A stretch of DNA of 64,000 nucleotides, taken from positions 1 through 64,000 of the forward strand of contig NZ_JAKKFI010000049.1 in assembly GCF_022230955.1 (NCBI RefSeq), written 5' to 3'. The notes under the pieces are model-generated. The model had not been told where the DNA came from and ran no database searches. It saw nothing but the letters and a program-made list of their open reading frames with translations. The stretch comes from Micromonospora cabrerizensis (GTDB lineage: Bacteria; Actinomycetota; Actinomycetes; Mycobacteriales; Micromonosporaceae). Position 1 is the first letter of the stretch, and each line of letters starts with the position of its first letter. Of the stretch, positions 14,417 through 21,793 are shown one piece after another. A program made the position numbers and the translations under genes.

Positions 14417-15370
14417 GTGACGACGCGTGTGGCGGCCATCGACTGCGGGACCAACTCGATCCGACTGCTGGTCGCCGACCTGCCCGGGGAGTCGGCCGGT
14501 TCGCAGGCGCCGCTGGTCGACCTGACCCGCCGGATGGAGATCGTCCGACTCGGCCAGGGTGTGGACCGCACCGGCCGGCTGGCACCGGAGGCGATCGAAC
14601 GGACCAGGGTGGCGCTGGCGTCGTACGCCGCCGACATCGAGAAACTGGGCGCCGAGCGGGTCCGCATGTGTGCCACCTCGGCCTCCCGCGACGCCGCCAA
14701 CGCCGCCGACTTCGAAGAGATGGTGCAGCGCACCCTCGGCGTAGCGCCCGAGGTGGTCACCGGCGACGAGGAGGCCCGGCTGTCGTTCACCGGTGCGGTG
14801 CGCGGGCTCCCGGCCGACGCGAAGGCGCCGTTCCTGGTCGTCGACATCGGCGGAGGTTCCACCGAGTTCGTGGTCGGTGACCGGGCCGCCGGCGTACGCG
14901 CGGCGATCTCGGTGGACATCGGCTGCGTCCGGATGACCGAACGGCACCTGCCCGGTGACCCGCCGACGCCCGAGCAGGTCGCTGCCGCGCAGGCCGACAT
15001 CGAGGCCGCCGTCGACCGGGCGCTCGACGTGGTGCCCGGCCGCGAGGCGGCCACCCTGGTCGGTCTCGCCGGGTCGGTCACCACCGTCGTCGCGCTCGCA
15101 CAGGGCCTGCGGGAGTACGACCCGGAGCGCATCCACCACGCCCGGGTGTCGTACGAGGCGGTCGCCCAGGTGACCGCGGACCTGCTCGGTCAGACCCGTG
15201 AGCAGCGGTTGGCGAACCCGGTGATGCACCCGGGCCGGGCCGACGTGATCGGCGCGGGCGCGCTGGTACTTCGCGTGATCATGGAGCGGGCCGGGATGCC
15301 GTCGGTGGTCGCCTCCGAGCACGACATCCTCGACGGCATCGCCTGGAGCCTCCAGTCAGCCATGCGCTGA
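14417..15370 (+). CDS. ppx: Ppx/GppA family phosphatase (exopolyphosphatase)
   Basis: The 317-residue protein belongs to the ASKHA-fold Ppx/GppA family, which hydrolyses terminal phosphates of polyphosphate or pppGpp. It has the phosphate-1 motif AAIDCGTNSIRLLVAD at the N-terminus. The phosphate-2 motif FLVVDIGGGSTEFVVG is near residue 140, and AGSVTTVVALAQGL lies in the second half. The size equals the short actinobacterial Ppx1 (Rv1026), which lacks the C-terminal helical domain of E. coli Ppx. Expression from a leaderless promoter fits the -10 at 14404. A large palindrome follows the gene. Confidence 0.93.
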   Translation: MTTRVAAIDCGTNSIRLLVADLPGESAGSQAPLVDLTRRMEIVRLGQGVDRTGRLAPEAIERTRVALASYAADIEKLGAERVRMCATSASRDAANAADFEEMVQRTLGVAPEVVTGDEEARLSFTGAVRGLPADAKAPFLVVDIGGGSTEFVVGDRAAGVRAAISVDIGCVRMTERHLPGDPPTPEQVAAAQADIEAAVDRALDVVPGREAATLVGLAGSVTTVVALAQGLREYDPERIHHARVSYEAVAQVTADLLGQTREQRLANPVMHPGRADVIGAGALVLRVIMERAGMPSVVASEHDILDGIAWSLQSAMR

Positions 15371-15397
15371 GCCGTCGTTGATCTCGCCGCACGCCTA

Positions 15398-15469
15398 GAT
15401 CGCGCTCGATCATGGAAATAGTGGCATCCTCCGACGCTGAGGCCACTACATCCTTGATTGAGCACGATC
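15398..15469. repeat. large imperfect inverted repeat (GCTCGATC type, copy 2)
   Basis: Arms of 28 nt at 15398-15425 and 15442-15469 match at 23 of 28 positions; the left arm begins GATCGCGCTCGATCATGGAA. The arms share their core with the element at 304-379. It lies between ppx and padR and could end ppx transcription. Confidence 0.75.
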
Positions 15470-15524
15470 AAGCGTCCAAGCGCCCTGCGGCCCGCGCTTC
15501 GTTTGGCGTGTTGGAGCGATTTCG

Positions 15525-15561
15525 TTGACGCTACTGCGCATTGCACACTAGTCTGCAATGC
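15525..15561 (+). promoter_or_regulatory. padR promoter with overlapping palindromic operator
   Basis: A -35-like TTGACG (15525-15530) is followed 18 nt later by -10 TAGTCT (15549-15554), and the GTG start is 7 nt further. Over the -10 lies a 24-bp palindrome (15538-15561). It has perfect 8-bp arms GCATTGCA and TGCAATGC around ACTAGT, with only two non-symmetric bases. The layout is that of an autoregulatory operator that blocks RNA polymerase. Confidence 0.8.
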
Positions 15562-15894
15562 GTGGACACCACACAGTTGCTGAAGGGCGTGCTCGATCTG
15601 GCCGTCCTGGCCGTGCTCCGGGAGGAGGACGGCTACGGTTACGACATCCTGCGCCGGTTGCGCGAAGCCGGCCTGGAGGAGGTCGGCGACGCCTCGGTCT
15701 ACGGGACGCTGCGCCGCCTCTTCGCCGCCGGCCTGCTCACCACGTACGTCGTGCCGAGCGAATCCGGGCCGCACCGCAAGTACTACTCACTCAACGCCGC
15801 GGGGCGTGACCAGTTGACCCGCTCCGGCAAGCTCTGGCGCTCGTTCGCCACCACCATGGACAGTCTGCTCGACGATCGGGGGCTGGCGGCATGA
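15562..15894 (+). CDS. PadR family transcriptional regulator
   Basis: The 110-residue PadR-type winged-helix repressor begins VDTTQLLKGVLDLAVLAVL. It contains the canonical recognition region (DGYGYDILRRLREAGL, DASVYGTLRRLFAAGLL) and the wing GPHRKYYSLNAAGRDQL. PadR proteins bind as dimers to palindromes near their own promoter, and one is present at 15538-15561. The gene is leaderless. Its stop overlaps the next start as ATGA, so regulator and membrane protein form a coupled pair, the common PadR-HAAS arrangement. Confidence 0.92.
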   Translation: MDTTQLLKGVLDLAVLAVLREEDGYGYDILRRLREAGLEEVGDASVYGTLRRLFAAGLLTTYVVPSESGPHRKYYSLNAAGRDQLTRSGKLWRSFATTMDSLLDDRGLAA

Positions 15895-16919
15895 CCGTCA
15901 CGGAGCAGGAGATCACCGACTACGTGGCGCGGGTTCGGGCCGCTCTGGCCGACCTGCCACCCACCCAACGCGACGAGCTGACCGAGGATCTCGCCGACCA
16001 CCTCACCGAGGTCGCCGCCGAGGCCGAGGGCACTCTCGTCGAGCGACTGGGCGAGCCCGAGACGTACGCTGCCGAGCTGCGCGCCGCGGCCGGCGCCGCC
16101 GCCGGGGGCGGTGGGCGGAATCTCGACCAGCGGGTCGCCGCCGCGCTGACCCGGGTCCGCAGCCGGCTGCAAGTGATCGACACCCGGCTGGGCCCACCCC
16201 TGGGGTACGAGACGGCCAGCGACTTCCTCCGGTTGTTGCGGCCGGGCTGGTGGGTGCTGCGCGGCTACCTGGCGGCGATGCTGGTCACCGTGGTCACCAG
16301 CGGCGGCAACTCCGGGCTGCTGCCGAGGGTCGGTGGCGAGTTGCTGGCCGGTCTGATCATGCTGGTCGGCTTCGTGCTCGCCTCCATCTGGATCGGCCGT
16401 AGGTCCGCCCGGCTGACCCGCTGGCCACGATCGGCGGTGCAGGTGGGCGGCGCGGTGCTGGTGGTCTTCGCGCTCGCCGGGCTGGTCGACGCCGAGAGTT
16501 GGCGCGACAACGACTACTACTACGACCAGACCTCGGTCGACAGTCAGTACGGCCAGATCCGGGACGTCTTCGTCTACGACAGTGAGGGCCGGCTGGTGGA
16601 GAACGCCCGGCTCTTCGACCAGAACGGCCATCCCATCCGGCTGGGCTACCCGGACTGCGGTGGCAGCATCGACGAGTACGGCAACAATCCACTGCTGCGG
16701 CCGTACCCGTACTGCCCGGAGCAGGCGCCGTTCGGGCCCCGGGCACCAGGCGCACCCGTCGCGCCCACCACCACGCCGGACCCGAGCACCTCACCGGACC
16801 CGAGCAGCACGCCCGGCCCGACCGGGACGCCGACGCCGACCGGGACGCCCACCGGCCAGCCCACGGCCAGCGGAACCGTGACGCCGAGCGACGCACCGAC
16901 TCCGACTCCGACGAGCTGA
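15891..16919 (+). CDS. HAAS-domain membrane protein partnered with PadR
   Basis: The 342-residue protein begins with an HAAS signalling domain (ALADLPPTQRDELTEDLADH, LGEPETYAAELRAAAG), which occurs almost only next to PadR regulators. A linker and about three membrane segments follow between residues 120 and 205. Then comes a Tyr/Asp-rich extracytoplasmic stretch (DNDYYYDQ, EGRLVENARLFDQNG). It ends with some 60 residues of Pro/Thr/Ser, a wall-spanning or linker tail. It probably responds to envelope conditions; this role is inferred from domain type and operon. Confidence 0.82.
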   Translation: MTVTEQEITDYVARVRAALADLPPTQRDELTEDLADHLTEVAAEAEGTLVERLGEPETYAAELRAAAGAAAGGGGRNLDQRVAAALTRVRSRLQVIDTRLGPPLGYETASDFLRLLRPGWWVLRGYLAAMLVTVVTSGGNSGLLPRVGGELLAGLIMLVGFVLASIWIGRRSARLTRWPRSAVQVGGAVLVVFALAGLVDAESWRDNDYYYDQTSVDSQYGQIRDVFVYDSEGRLVENARLFDQNGHPIRLGYPDCGGSIDEYGNNPLLRPYPYCPEQAPFGPRAPGAPVAPTTTPDPSTSPDPSSTPGPTGTPTPTGTPTGQPTASGTVTPSDAPTPTPTS

Positions 16920-16989
16920 GTCGCGGTGTGAACTGGATCATGTCGTTGAAGCTGGGAAATACCTGAACGGACGAGGCGAGCGGGACGGC

Positions 16990-17014
16990 ACCGTAAATCA
17001 ATGATCGTTACGGT
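16990..17014. promoter_or_regulatory. small inverted repeat upstream of the LppU-like gene
   Basis: Perfect 7-bp arms ACCGTAA (16990-16996) and TTACGGT (17008-17014) with an AT-rich spacer lie 36 nt before the GTG at 17050. It could be an operator or a 5' hairpin; nothing identifies the binding protein. Confidence 0.4.
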
Positions 17015-17049
17015 GTCGTCTGCTCATCAACCCCTCGGAAGGACCCTCC

Positions 17050-17718
17050 GTGTCAGACCAGGTCGCACCGCCCTCCGCGCCCGACGCCGCAGCACCCCAG
17101 CCGGCCGTCGAGACGCCGCAACCGACGCCGGCCCAACCGCAGGCGGCGAAGCCGGATGCGGCCGACCCGCAGGCCACCACGTCGGGTGCGGCGGACCCGC
17201 AGGCGGCCAAGCCGGATGCGGCCGACCCGCAGGCGGCCAAGCCGGATGCGGCGGACCCGCAGGCCAGCACGTCGGGTGCGGCCGTGCCGCCCGCGACCGC
17301 CACGGCGACGGCTGAGCCGGAGGCGAAGAAGTCCGGTGGGATGAAGGCTCTGGGCATCGTCGGCGCGATCCTCGCGATCGTGGTCGTCGCCGGCCTGAAG
17401 TTCGGCCTCGCCTCGGCGATCGGCGGCTTCTTCAACAAGGACGAGACCGCCGACGCCAAGGCCGGCGACTGCATCGCCGAGCTGCCGGAGATCACGGGGA
17501 CCGCGCAGGAGAAGGTCGACGGTGCCAAGGTCGTCGAGTGCACCTCGACCGACGCGGCGTACACCGTGGTCGGTCGGGTGAACGACCAGAGCGAGGCCCA
17601 GGCCAAGGCCGGCACCTCCTGCGACCAGTTCTTCCAGAACGACCAGGAGGGCTACATCTTCTCCAGCATCGAGCCGGGCAAATCGGGCTACGTGCTCTGT
17701 CTGACCAAGAAGGCCTGA
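17050..17718 (+). CDS. LppU-like membrane-anchored protein with decapeptide repeats
   Basis: The 222-residue protein has about 95 low-complexity cytoplasmic residues, including five decapeptides of the QAAKPDAADP type. One membrane segment follows (MKALGIVGAILAIVVVAGL), then a small exported domain with three or four conserved cysteines (KAGDCIAELPEI, AKVVECTSTDA, AGTSCDQFFQ, GYVLCLTKKA). The exported domain resembles the LppU/SCO3897 family of actinobacterial cell-surface proteins of unknown function. GTG 17050 follows a GGAAGGA site. It stands alone, followed by a strong terminator. Confidence 0.78.
   Translation: MSDQVAPPSAPDAAAPQPAVETPQPTPAQPQAAKPDAADPQATTSGAADPQAAKPDAADPQAAKPDAADPQASTSGAAVPPATATATAEPEAKKSGGMKALGIVGAILAIVVVAGLKFGLASAIGGFFNKDETADAKAGDCIAELPEITGTAQEKVDGAKVVECTSTDAAYTVVGRVNDQSEAQAKAGTSCDQFFQNDQEGYIFSSIEPGKSGYVLCLTKKA
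17140..17289 (+). repeat. 30-bp coding repeats
   Basis: Five in-frame 30-bp units encode QAAKPDAADP (three copies) or the variants QATTSGAADP and QASTSGAAVP. The order of the variants suggests duplication of a two-unit block. Confidence 0.85.
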
Positions 17719-17738
17719 CCGACGGGCCAGGCCGGCAT

Positions 17739-17771
17739 CGACGGCGGCGGGAGCAGATCCCGCCGCCGTCG
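17739..17771 (+). terminator. strong hairpin terminator
   Basis: A perfect 14-bp stem CGACGGCGGCGGGA / TCCCGCCGCCGTCG with loop GCAGA begins 20 nt after the LppU-like gene. There is no U tract, which is usual for terminators in this group. Confidence 0.75.
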
Positions 17772-17917
17772 GCGTACCCGCAGTCACCGGCCGGCGAACA
17801 GGAGGTGAATGCCACTGTTCCGGCGTCTTCCCGAGGGCCGCGTGGCGTGGCAGGCTACCGGCACGTAGGACCACTGGGCGACCAGCCAACGATGACTGAC
17901 CGCTAGGAGGACGGCCC

Positions 17918-18604
17918 ATGGGCGAAATGGTGAGCTACCGCAGCAACGGGGGCATGAGCGAGGGGTATCTCGCGATACCCGCCAGCGGCATGGCCAGCCC
18001 TGCCGTCATCGTCATCCAGGAGTGGTGGGGCCTCGTCCCGCACATCCGGTCGGTGGCGGACCGGTTCGCCGAGGCTGGTTTCGTCGCCCTCGCCCCGGAC
18101 TTCTACCACGGTGAGACGACCAGCGAGCCGGACGAGGCGCAGCGGCTCCTGATGGCGATGCGGATGGACGAGGCGGCGAAGGACATCGCCGGCGCGGCCG
18201 ACTATCTCGCGGGGCGTCCGGAGGTGACCGGTAAGGTCGGTGCCGTGGGCTTCTGCGCCGGTGGCAGCCTCGCCCTGTGGTCAGCCACCATCTCCGAGCG
18301 GATCGTCGCGACCGCCGGTTTCTATCCCGTGCTGCCGTGGGAGTCGATGCGCCCCGACTGGGCCGACTACGCCGGCAAGGCCGCGGTCATCCACTGCTCC
18401 GAAGAGGACGGCACCTCGACCGCCGAGGGCGTACAGACCGCCCGCCGGGCCATCGAGGAGGCCGGCGGTGACTGCCACCTCTACGACTACCCGGGCACCT
18501 CGCACGCCTTCTTCAACGACGACCGGCCGGAGGCGTTCGACCAGCGTGCCGCAGCCAGCGCCTTTGCCCGCACCCTGGAACTCTTCCGGGCGAAGCTTGG
18601 CTGA
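17918..18604 (+). CDS. dienelactone hydrolase family protein
   Basis: The 228-residue cytoplasmic alpha/beta hydrolase has the dienelactone hydrolase hallmarks. The Cys nucleophile elbow is [11 protein letters not shown], the N-terminal motif is [20 protein letters not shown], and the catalytic His is in GTSHAFFND. The Asp probably lies near the YPVLPWE region. The family hydrolyses dienelactones from chlorocatechol breakdown, but many members act on other esters, and no aromatic-degradation genes are nearby. AGGAGG sits 6 nt before the ATG. The stop overlaps the likely TTG start of the glycosylase gene. Confidence 0.88.
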   Translation: MGEMVSYRSNGGMSEGYLAIPASGMASPAVIVIQEWWGLVPHIRSVADRFAEAGFVALAPDFYHGETTSEPDEAQRLLMAMRMDEAAKDIAGAADYLAGRPEVTGKVGAVGFCAGGSLALWSATISERIVATAGFYPVLPWESMRPDWADYAGKAAVIHCSEEDGTSTAEGVQTARRAIEEAGGDCHLYDYPGTSHAFFNDDRPEAFDQRAAASAFARTLELFRAKLG

Positions 18605-19337
18605 GTCGCGTACCCCCGAGCAGGTGGTCGCCCGCGCAGCGCGGGCGACCGACCTGGCCGACCTCGACGCGGGTGTCAGCGACTGTTTTGCCTGCCCCCG
18701 GCTGGTCCAGTGGCGGGAGGAGGTGGCACGCACCCGCCGGGCCGCCTTCCGCGACCAGGAATACTGGGGCCGGCCGGTGCCGGGTTTCGGCACCGCCGAC
18801 GCGCGGATCGCCATCCTCGGGCTGGCGCCCGCCGCGCACGGCGGCAACCGCACCGGTCGGATCTTCACCGGTGACCGGTCCGGCGACGTGCTGTTCGCCG
18901 CGCTGCACCGGGCCGGGCTGGCCAACCAGCCGACCAGCGTCGCCGCCGACGACGGGCTCACCCTGCGGGACATCCGGATCTTCTCGGCCGTCCGATGTGC
19001 TCCGCCGGACAACAAGCCGACGCCGCAGGAGCGCGACACCTGCGCACCCTGGCTGCACCGGGAGGTCACGCTGATCCGGCCCACGCTGCGCGTCGTGGTC
19101 GCGCTCGGCGCGTTCGCCTGGGCCGCGTGGTGGCCGGTGCTCCGTCAGGTGTACGGGCTGCGCCCGCCCAGCCCGCGACCGGCGTTCGGTCATGGGGCAC
19201 ACTGGTCCGGCACGGCCGCTCCGGACCTGTTGGGCTGCTACCACGTCAGCCAGCAGAACACCTTCACCGGGCGGCTGACACCAGAGATGCTGGACGACGT
19301 CTTCGGCCAGGCTAAACAGCTGGCCGGGGTGGACTGA
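18597..19337 (+). CDS. type-5 uracil-DNA glycosylase (UdgB-like)
   Basis: The 246-residue enzyme matches family-5 uracil-DNA glycosylases, iron-sulphur enzymes that excise uracil and related bases. Four cysteines for a 4Fe-4S cluster appear in [14 protein letters not shown] and in [19 protein letters not shown]. The active-site strand is [19 protein letters not shown], and the late motif [16 protein letters not shown] carries the conserved His. TTG 18597 overlaps the upstream stop; GTG 18624 is an alternative. It may be co-translated with the dienelactone hydrolase. Confidence 0.88.
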   Translation: MAESRTPEQVVARAARATDLADLDAGVSDCFACPRLVQWREEVARTRRAAFRDQEYWGRPVPGFGTADARIAILGLAPAAHGGNRTGRIFTGDRSGDVLFAALHRAGLANQPTSVAADDGLTLRDIRIFSAVRCAPPDNKPTPQERDTCAPWLHREVTLIRPTLRVVVALGAFAWAAWWPVLRQVYGLRPPSPRPAFGHGAHWSGTAAPDLLGCYHVSQQNTFTGRLTPEMLDDVFGQAKQLAGVD

Positions 19338-19352
19338 GACACGCGTGGGGCG

Positions 19353-20144
19353 GTGGCGATGACAGACGGAACACGCCCGCCCACGCCGTCCCCTGCCGTC
19401 GAGCAGGGGGTGTTGCGCCCGGCGCTCGGCCTGCTCCGCCGGTGGTGGCCGGTCGGCGCGGTCGCCGCGTTGCTCGCCGGTGCGGCACTGGCGTCCGCCC
19501 ACTCGTCGATCGGGGCCAGCCGGATCCCGCCGGCCGCGGAGAACGTCCCCTGGGTGCCCGAGTACCCGACCGTCGAGCCGTCACCGTCGATCCCGGTCGA
19601 GCCGCGCGACGCCGGTGAGGCCACCCAGGCGCACATACCGCAGTGGATCGCCACCGTGGCGATGGTCCTGCTCGGGCTGGCCATCCTCGCGGCCCTCGGT
19701 TACCTGACCTGGATCCTGATCCGGGGTGCGCTGCGCCGCACCACCCGGACGTTGCCGACGCAGCGGGCCCGGCGTAGCGCCGAGGGCACCGCCCGGGACG
19801 TGGTCGCCGCCCTCGACGCCGGCCTGGTGGAACTCGACGACACCGACACCGACCCCCGGGTGGCAGTGATCGCCTGCTGGGTGCGCCTGGAGGAGGCCGC
19901 CGCCACGGCCGGCGTGCCACGCCTCGCCGGGGACACCCCCACCGACCTGGTCAGCCGGCTGCTGCGGGGCGACCCGGAGGCCGGCGTGCCGGCGATCGTC
20001 AGCACCGACGTGCTGAACGAGTTCGCGCACGTCTACCGGGAGGCCCGGTACGCGACCCGCCCGGTCGGCGAACGCACCCGCGACCAGGCGCGCGCCGCGC
20101 TGCGCCGGCTGCGCGGCGAACTCACCGCGGTGGTGACCCCGTGA
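19353..20144 (+). CDS. DUF4129 domain-containing membrane protein
   Basis: The 263-residue protein has two membrane segments (around residues 30-50 and 93-115) enclosing an extracytoplasmic loop of about 45 residues. A C-terminal DUF4129 domain follows (ARDVVAALDAGLVELDD, IACWVRLEEAAATAGV, FAHVYREARYATRPVGE). DUF4129 proteins accompany MoxR ATPases and DUF58 proteins, and this gene opens such an operon. GTG 19353 or ATG 19359 can start. Its stop overlaps the first mini-ORF repeat as GTGA. Confidence 0.85.
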   Translation: MAMTDGTRPPTPSPAVEQGVLRPALGLLRRWWPVGAVAALLAGAALASAHSSIGASRIPPAAENVPWVPEYPTVEPSPSIPVEPRDAGEATQAHIPQWIATVAMVLLGLAILAALGYLTWILIRGALRRTTRTLPTQRARRSAEGTARDVVAALDAGLVELDDTDTDPRVAVIACWVRLEEAAATAGVPRLAGDTPTDLVSRLLRGDPEAGVPAIVSTDVLNEFAHVYREARYATRPVGERTRDQARAALRRLRGELTAVVTP

Positions 20145-20209
20145 GCGCGAGGAGTGAGCCGGGTCTGCGAGCCCCGCAGTCGCGAACCAGAGGTGTAGGG
20201 CATGAGTAG
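20141..20209 (+). repeat. operon-bridging repeat, copy 1 (22-codon mini-ORF)
   Basis: The repeat begins GTGAGCGCGAGGAGTGAGC. Its GTG overlaps the DUF4129 stop (TGA at 20142-20144). The open frame gives VSARSEPGLRAPQ and continues to TAG at 20207-20209, which overlaps the next gene's ATG at 20202. It differs from the other two copies by an insertion after GAGTGAGC that shifts the frame. Confidence 0.7.
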
Positions 20210-20786
20210 CACCAGCATCGACGACCTGCTCGCGTTCGAGGAGGAGGCCGCGCCGACCGGCCCGCGGCCGCGCGCCTCCCGGTGGCGCCCGGTGCTGCGC
20301 TCGCTCGCGTGGGCCGCCGCGGTGGTCGCGGTGCTGCTCGTGGGCCTGCGCGCGGTCGGTCTCCAGGTCTCGCTGCCCGTGCTGATCGCCGGTGTCCTCG
20401 CCGTGCTGGCGGTTCGCCGGGTCACCGCCCTGCTCGCGCCGCCACCCCCGCCGCCGGCCGGTTCCCGTACCGGGTCGGGTGAGGAGGACGGCAGTTACAA
20501 CTGGGCTGCCCGGGACGCGCTGAACAGCGCGATCAATCGCTGGGAATGGCCCCTGGACTGGTCCAACACCCGGCCCGAACGTTTCAGCGGGGTGGTCCTG
20601 CCCCGCATCGGTGAACTGGCCGACGAGCGGATGCGCCTGAAGCACGGCGTCACCCGCGAGTCGGATCCGGCCCGCGCCCGCGTCCTGCTGGGTGACCGGC
20701 TGTGGACGTTCCTGGAGACCCCGCCTCGCCGCACCCCGTCGCCGCGCGACCTCGCGGTGATCGTCGCCGAACTGGAGAAGATCTGA
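20202..20786 (+). CDS. hypothetical membrane protein of the MoxR operon
   Basis: The 194-residue protein begins with an acidic stretch, then two closely spaced membrane segments (about residues 33-68) and a Pro-rich linker. A soluble C-terminal domain follows with conserved-looking NRWEWPLDWSNTRPERF and DRLWTFLETPPRRTPSPRD. I do not recognise a named family, though similar proteins sit between DUF4129 and MoxR genes in actinomycetes. Its TGA overlaps the MoxR ATG (TGATG), indicating translational coupling and a shared job. Confidence 0.75.
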   Translation: MSSTSIDDLLAFEEEAAPTGPRPRASRWRPVLRSLAWAAAVVAVLLVGLRAVGLQVSLPVLIAGVLAVLAVRRVTALLAPPPPPPAGSRTGSGEEDGSYNWAARDALNSAINRWEWPLDWSNTRPERFSGVVLPRIGELADERMRLKHGVTRESDPARARVLLGDRLWTFLETPPRRTPSPRDLAVIVAELEKI

Positions 20787-21793
20787 TGAACGACGTGGAC
20801 CGGAGCATTGCCCCCGCCGAGGTCGGCCACCTGGCTCGGGCGGTCCTGGACGCGGTCGGCACCGTCGTGGTCGGTAAGCGGGACGCGTTGGAGCTGGTCC
20901 TCGCCGGCATCCTCGCGGGCGGGCACGTTCTCCTGGAAGACCTGCCCGGATTGGGCAAGACGCTGACCGCACGCTCGTTCGCCCAGGCGCTCGGGTTGGA
21001 CTTCCGTCGGTTGCAGTTCACCCCCGACCTGCTGCCCGCCGACGTCACCGGCTCGTTCCTGTACGACCAGCGCAACGGCGACTTCACCTTCCGGGCCGGC
21101 CCGGTCTTCACCAACCTGCTCCTCGCCGACGAGATCAACCGGACGCCGCCGAAGACGCAGTCCGCGCTGCTGGAGGCGATGCAGGAGAAGCAGGTCTCGG
21201 TGGAGGGTGTGACCTACAAGCTGGACGAGCCGTTCCACGTGCTGGCCACGGCCAACCCGATCGAGTACGAGGGCACGTATCCGCTGCCCGAGGCCCAGCT
21301 CGACCGGTTCCTCCTGCGGGTCTCCTTCGGTTACCCGCAGCACGAGGAGGAGTGGGAGGTGCTGCGCCGTCGGATGAGCCGTCGCCGCGAGGAGGCGGAC
21401 ATCAAGGCGGTGGTCGACGCGGCCACACTGCGCGCCATGCAGGCCGCCCTGGAGGACGTGGTGGTGGAGGACTCCATCGGCCGCTACATCGTGTCCCTCA
21501 CGGCGGCGACCCGGGAGCACCCGTCGGTGCTGGTCGGAGCCTCGCCTCGCGGATCGCTGGCACTGCTGCTGCTGGCCCGGGTGCGCGCCGTGTTCGGCGG
21601 GCGCGACTACGTGGTGCCGGAGGACGTCAAGGAGGTCGCCGCGCCCGCCCTGGCCCACCGGATCACCCTGCGCCCGGAGATGTGGTTGCGTCGGGTCGAC
21701 CCGGCGTTCGTGGTCGGCGAGGTGCTGGAAGCGACCCCCGCCCCGGCCAGTGGCGCCCTGCCCAGCTACGCCGCCGGCGGGCCCCGGCACTGA
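20786..21793 (+). CDS. MoxR family AAA+ ATPase
   Basis: The 335-residue MoxR-type AAA+ chaperone has Walker A LLEDLPGLGKT near residue 50 and Walker B LLLADEINRTPPKTQ. The family sequences ATANPIEYEGTYPLPEAQLD (sensor 1 and the following loop) and the C-terminal lid ASPRGSLALLLLARVRA also fit. MoxR proteins are thought to mature or insert metal centres or remodel partner proteins together with DUF58/VWA proteins. It overlaps the genes on both sides by one base (TGATG), so it is the core of a tightly coupled operon. Confidence 0.93.
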   Translation: MNDVDRSIAPAEVGHLARAVLDAVGTVVVGKRDALELVLAGILAGGHVLLEDLPGLGKTLTARSFAQALGLDFRRLQFTPDLLPADVTGSFLYDQRNGDFTFRAGPVFTNLLLADEINRTPPKTQSALLEAMQEKQVSVEGVTYKLDEPFHVLATANPIEYEGTYPLPEAQLDRFLLRVSFGYPQHEEEWEVLRRRMSRRREEADIKAVVDAATLRAMQAALEDVVVEDSIGRYIVSLTAATREHPSVLVGASPRGSLALLLLARVRAVFGGRDYVVPEDVKEVAAPALAHRITLRPEMWLRRVDPAFVVGEVLEATPAPASGALPSYAAGGPRH

